From JAXGPL01 sp040766985 (lineage in GTDB: Bacteria > Bacillota > Sulfobacillia > JAUYEG01): a stretch of DNA of 64,000 nt. The notes under the pieces are model-generated. The model had not been told where the DNA came from, ran no database searches, and saw nothing but the letters and a program-made list of their open reading frames with translations. The translations under genes and the position numbers were made by a program. The stretch covers positions 57,238 to 121,237 of the forward strand of contig JAXGPL010000009.1 of assembly GCA_040766985.1 (NCBI GenBank). Direction: 5' to 3'. Of the stretch, positions 61,242-64,000 are shown in pieces; the first letter of the stretch is position 1; the number at the start of each line of letters is the position of its first letter.

Positions 61242-61862
61242 ATGCAGAAAGAAGCCAGCAAGGGCGAGAAGACGCTCCTTAGCTCACTGCTGCTCAGCGC
61301 CCCAGGGCCGCTGGTTACGGGATATGCGGTACTGAACAGCTATTCTGCAACCCAACTGGCAGACTTCCTGAGACGCACAACCGAATTGGGAGTCATCTTC
61401 ATCTCCTGGTTGGTCTATCGCTTGGTCCGGCGAGGTGACGTAGATGTAGCGGGAAAGGACCGGCTTGAGCGATCCGCCAATCTGAGCGTTGGCGGAGCGA
61501 TGTGCTTCTCAGGGCTGGCGATGCTCTACGTTGCTCTTCACAGCTTCTCCCGGTACTCGGAGAAGGGGAACGTTATCCCGGGGCTAATCATCGCGTTTCT
61601 TGGGCTTGTGACAAACACGTGGTTTTCTTTTCGCTACCAGGCAATGAACAGGGAGAAACACGACGCGATCCTCTCTGTCCAGGCCAAGCTGTACCGGGCC
61701 AAGTCCTTTGTGGATTGTTGCGTGGTTGCGTCGCTGACCGCCGTCGCCTTCGCTCCGATGCATCCGGCGACACGCCACATAGATGCTGTTGGTTCGATTG
61801 TCGTCGCCTTCTACCTGGTATGGAACGGCGTAACGACGATACGAAATACCCCCCGAGGGTGA
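61242..61862 (+). CDS. Cation-diffusion-facilitator-like membrane protein
   Basis: 206 residues with five or six membrane helices, resembling the membrane part of CDF transporters: YAVLNSYSATQLADFLRRTTELGVIF, ERSANLSVGGAMCFSGL, and HDAILSVQAKLYRAKSFVDCCVVASL, with a final helix near GSIVVAFYLVWNG. The usual HxxxD metal site is altered and the C-terminal cytoplasmic domain is missing, so metal transport is uncertain. It overlaps the same transcript as MarR and the kinase-like gene. Confidence 0.6.
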   Translation: MQKEASKGEKTLLSSLLLSAPGPLVTGYAVLNSYSATQLADFLRRTTELGVIFISWLVYRLVRRGDVDVAGKDRLERSANLSVGGAMCFSGLAMLYVALHSFSRYSEKGNVIPGLIIAFLGLVTNTWFSFRYQAMNREKHDAILSVQAKLYRAKSFVDCCVVASLTAVAFAPMHPATRHIDAVGSIVVAFYLVWNGVTTIRNTPRG

Positions 61863-62289
61863 TGGACGTTGCGCAGGCGGGCAACATCCAGTAGGTACTG
61901 CCCCCCGCAGAGCGAACAGCACGACAGGCACGGCCTGCTATCTCCGAGCCCACGTCTGAAAGGCCCAGCGATGACTGTACTGGCCAGTGTCCTGCTCCTG
62001 CGCACGGGATGTTGCGCAGTCCAGACTCGGTCATGCCACGGCCGCATTCACGCCGCTGGATGTGTATGTGCATGTTGACGGCCGGTAGTCTGAGGGCATT
62101 GAGTCGATCGCACGCCAGCCACAGTGGCTATGTTGGGCTCTGCTCGCCACCGAAGACCAGCTACAGGAACTGCGGGCAGGGGAAGCCCTATATGACCACC
62201 GTGCCTACCGAGGTTACGCACAGTATGGGGCCGTCACAGGGAAATAACTGCTGAAGGGAACTTGGCAGGTTCCAGATCCCAGATGATCA
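61863..62289. other. Intergenic stretch with a short orphan coding remnant
   Basis: About 430 bases. From 62089 to 62247 one plus-strand frame reads smoothly (ESIARQPQWLCWALLATEDQ, then LRAGEALYDHRAYRGYAQYG) and ends at TAA 62245, but it has no start codon and is preceded by a stop. It looks like the 3' piece of a lost gene. No RNA or repeat was recognised in the remainder. Confidence 0.35.
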
Positions 62290-63024
62290 CTAGAACTCCA
62301 AAGTTCTGTCAGCTGTTGGTACCTCAGCAGCTACCCTCTTTGTGGAGTTCTCCGCGATTTTCACCTCTAATCTCCCGTCCTCCATCCTGAGGACCCTGCC
62401 CGCGCGGTCGGCAACGGTTGGATCGTGAGTGACTATGACAACTGTATGCCCCTGGTCGCATAGATGAGCCAGTAGGTCAAGAAGTTGCTCCCTGGTCGCA
62501 GAGTCCACATTGCCTGTAGGCTCGTCAGCCAGTACTAGACGCGGCTCGTTAGCCAATGCCCGAGCGATAGCTACGCGCTGTTCTTCCCCACCTGACAGCT
62601 CAGAGGGGTAGTGGCCTAACCGGTGAGCTAGACCGACCGAAGTGAGTAGTTCCTCGGCTCGCCTGAGGCGCTTCTGTTTCGATACTCTGGCGTAAGCCAT
62701 CGGCAGCGCGACATTCTCCAGTGCCGAGAGATCGGGAATCAGGTTATAGCTCTGAAACACAAACCCCACTGTCCGCAGGCGCATCGCCGAGAGCGCGTAA
62801 TCGTCAAGCTTGCTGACATTCACTCCGTGCAACCACACCTCGCCTCCGGATGGTCGCATCAACCCACCTAGCAGGTACATCAGCGTGGATTTGCCAGACC
62901 CGCTGGGGCCCATGATTGCCACAATCTCACCCTCATAGATGGCGAGACTCACGCCGTTGACCGCCTTAACCAGAGATTCACCTTTGCGGAAGTACCGGTG
63001 GACATCCTTAAGCTGCGCTATCAC
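62290..63024 (-). CDS. MacB/LolD-type ABC transporter ATPase
   Basis: 244 residues. Walker A is GPSGSGKST, the Q-loop is VGFVFQSYNLIPDLSALENVALP, the signature is LSGGEEQRVAIARAL (E where Q is usual), and Walker B is LVLADEPTGNVD. The ADEPTGN form marks the MacB/LolD/FtsE group, which works with FtsX-like permeases in mechanotransmission rather than classic transport. It lies three bases after the permease gene on the same strand. Confidence 0.9.
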   Translation of the reverse strand: MIAQLKDVHRYFRKGESLVKAVNGVSLAIYEGEIVAIMGPSGSGKSTLMYLLGGLMRPSGGEVWLHGVNVSKLDDYALSAMRLRTVGFVFQSYNLIPDLSALENVALPMAYARVSKQKRLRRAEELLTSVGLAHRLGHYPSELSGGEEQRVAIARALANEPRLVLADEPTGNVDSATREQLLDLLAHLCDQGHTVVIVTHDPTVADRAGRVLRMEDGRLEVKIAENSTKRVAAEVPTADRTLEF

Positions 63025-63027
63025 TGG

Positions 63028-64000
63028 CTACTCTCCTCTCCCTAGTGCTTCCGCCGGGTCCAGCCGCGAGGCCTGGAAAGCAGGCAGCAGGGTGCCCGCG
63101 AGCGCCATGATGGATGCAGCCCCGAAAGAGATAGCTCCAGCCCTGACATGACTGACCACCCCAGCAGACTGTGAGCCGCAGACCATCACCACAGCCGCCG
63201 TTGATACGAGGAGCGCCATTAGGCCACCCAGAGAACACAATGATAGGGCTTCCTTGATGAGCAGAGCCGCGATAGTACCACGGCTGCAGCCGATTGCCCT
63301 GCGTATGGCAATCTCCCGCCGCCTGGCCCTGACATGAACAAACATGTAGTTTGCTAGGTTGGTTATGGCCATCAACCCGGAAAGACCGGCGAAAACGAGA
63401 AAGGCGCGCTCCTGTCCCACACGAACGTCGCGCATAGCTCCCACCTCGACCAGAGGTCTGGTGACCTGAGTATCGACATCAAACCCCAAAGCCGCCACGG
63501 CCGCGCGCAGTTCCGGTTCGCCGGCGGCCAAGGCTGCGTCATCGACGAACTCAATCGAGACCTGGTGATGTCGGTTTCCTGGGATGAACGGGAATGTGCT
63601 TTCTTGACTGGCGGGGACAATCACCGACCAGTCGGGGAGCCAGCTCCCGTCCGAAAGGTCGCTAAGGTGGTCCTCTAGGAGACCCACGACCTTATATGAC
63701 GTAGGACCGATGGTCAGTGTCTGGCCGACTGCGTCGCCACGGCCGAACAGCTTCCGGGCGGCGACTGGACCTACAACGCAAGCCTCACGGTCGTCGTCGC
63801 TAAGCACTCTGCCGACATCAAGTGAGAGGCGCTCGACAGCGAAGAAATCACTGGTAGAGCCAACCCCATAGAGAACGGTCGGTGTACCATCCACCGATGT
63901 TACAGCAAACTGGCCGGACACCTGATAGCACGCCGACTGAATTCCTGGCGTGCCATCTAGCTGCGCCAGCAAACGAGCGTCAACCTTTTTGCCGCCCGAT
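63028..64000 (-). CDS. MacB/FtsX-type ABC permease (5' part outside window)
   Basis: The frame stays open to the right edge, so the N-terminus is missing; 323 codons are visible. It has a MacB-type periplasmic domain (SACYQVSGQFAVTSVDGTPTV, VVGPVAARKLFGRGDAVGQTL), then three helices with the FtsX motif RARRREIAIRRAIGCSRGTI. The end FQASRLDPAEALGRGE is typical of FtsX/MacB permeases. It pairs with the ATPase directly downstream and probably moves a peptide, lipoprotein or drug. Confidence 0.88.
   Translation of the reverse strand, partial: SGGKKVDARLLAQLDGTPGIQSACYQVSGQFAVTSVDGTPTVLYGVGSTSDFFAVERLSLDVGRVLSDDDREACVVGPVAARKLFGRGDAVGQTLTIGPTSYKVVGLLEDHLSDLSDGSWLPDWSVIVPASQESTFPFIPGNRHHQVSIEFVDDAALAAGEPELRAAVAALGFDVDTQVTRPLVEVGAMRDVRVGQERAFLVFAGLSGLMAITNLANYMFVHVRARRREIAIRRAIGCSRGTIAALLIKEALSLCSLGGLMALLVSTAAVVMVCGSQSAGVVSHVRAGAISFGAASIMALAGTLLPAFQASRLDPAEALGRGE

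Noticed and set aside
1..64000. tRNA or rRNA genes
   Set aside because: No cloverleaf with a TTCGA-type T-loop and acceptor pairing, and no rRNA-conserved stretch, could be found by eye. A dedicated scan could still reveal one.

Overview
The window is high-GC bacterial DNA and most probably comes from a Gram-positive, Firmicutes-type anaerobe, possibly a spore former. Pointers are the T-box tryptophan leader, an FMN riboswitch, S-layer homology domains, a LysM protein rich in cysteine, many GTG/TTG starts with strong GGAGG ribosome sites, and a WtpABC-type oxyanion transporter. The exact lineage cannot be read from the sequence alone. No tRNA, rRNA, CRISPR array or intact insertion sequence was seen.

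Layout. 1-5400: tail of an upstream gene, a tiny zinc-ribbon gene on the other strand, dnaE (broken by one base near 2869), a DUF2007-like protein, a lipoprotein and a membrane protein. 5400-9000: nitroreductase, a two-gene small-protein cassette (copy A), a DUF4332-like protein and a CaCA cation exchanger. 8800-14100: M1-like peptidase, cupin, Rrf2 regulator, methyltransferase, and an ECF sigma operon. 14000-18000: a 35-residue aromatic peptide gene, a DUF990-type ABC exporter, and an Fpg/Nei glycosylase. 18400-21600: AbrB/VapC toxin-antitoxin, a decayed sugar isomerase, cassette copy B, and a broken Gfo/Idh oxidoreductase. 21780-23470: Trp T-box, trpB, terminator. 23600-28400: envelope-stress type genes (TPM-domain gene with frameshifts, PspA), a LysM protein and hypotheticals. 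28750-32710: M20 amidohydrolase, broken alpha/beta hydrolase, and an FMN riboswitch driving a pyridoxal-kinase-like gene plus an ECF S component.

34300-39900 holds a compact surface-acylation locus: MBOAT acyltransferase, an SGNH-like/NodB fusion, an acyl carrier protein and an FkbH-type HAD enzyme, with a (frameshifted) phosphopantetheinyl transferase divergently beside it. It looks like a Dlt system in which the amino-acid ligase is replaced by a glyceryl-ACP synthase. 39800-49050 combines a tungstate/molybdate transporter (WtpABC) with several exported proteins of the molybdopterin-oxidoreductase-like fold, one of them an 1156-residue S-layer protein. 49300-56200 carries a cupin, two HExxH putative proteases and a 1453-residue MBG-repeat surface protein. 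56300-59800 holds an atypical sigma factor followed by an arsenic-type resistance set (PadR, permease, CCC small protein, ACR3). 60000-64000: MarR regulator with two membrane proteins, then a MacB-type ABC transporter that runs off the end.

The two strongest candidates for something undescribed are the duplicated small-protein cassette (6254-6661 and 20033-20435: a 71-residue protein followed by a 43/45-residue peptide and a strong hairpin), and the FkbH-ACP-MBOAT-SGNH/NodB locus. A caution applies to the whole window. At least eight genes carry single-base-type frameshifts, including dnaE and wtpC, so part of this decay may be sequencing error.
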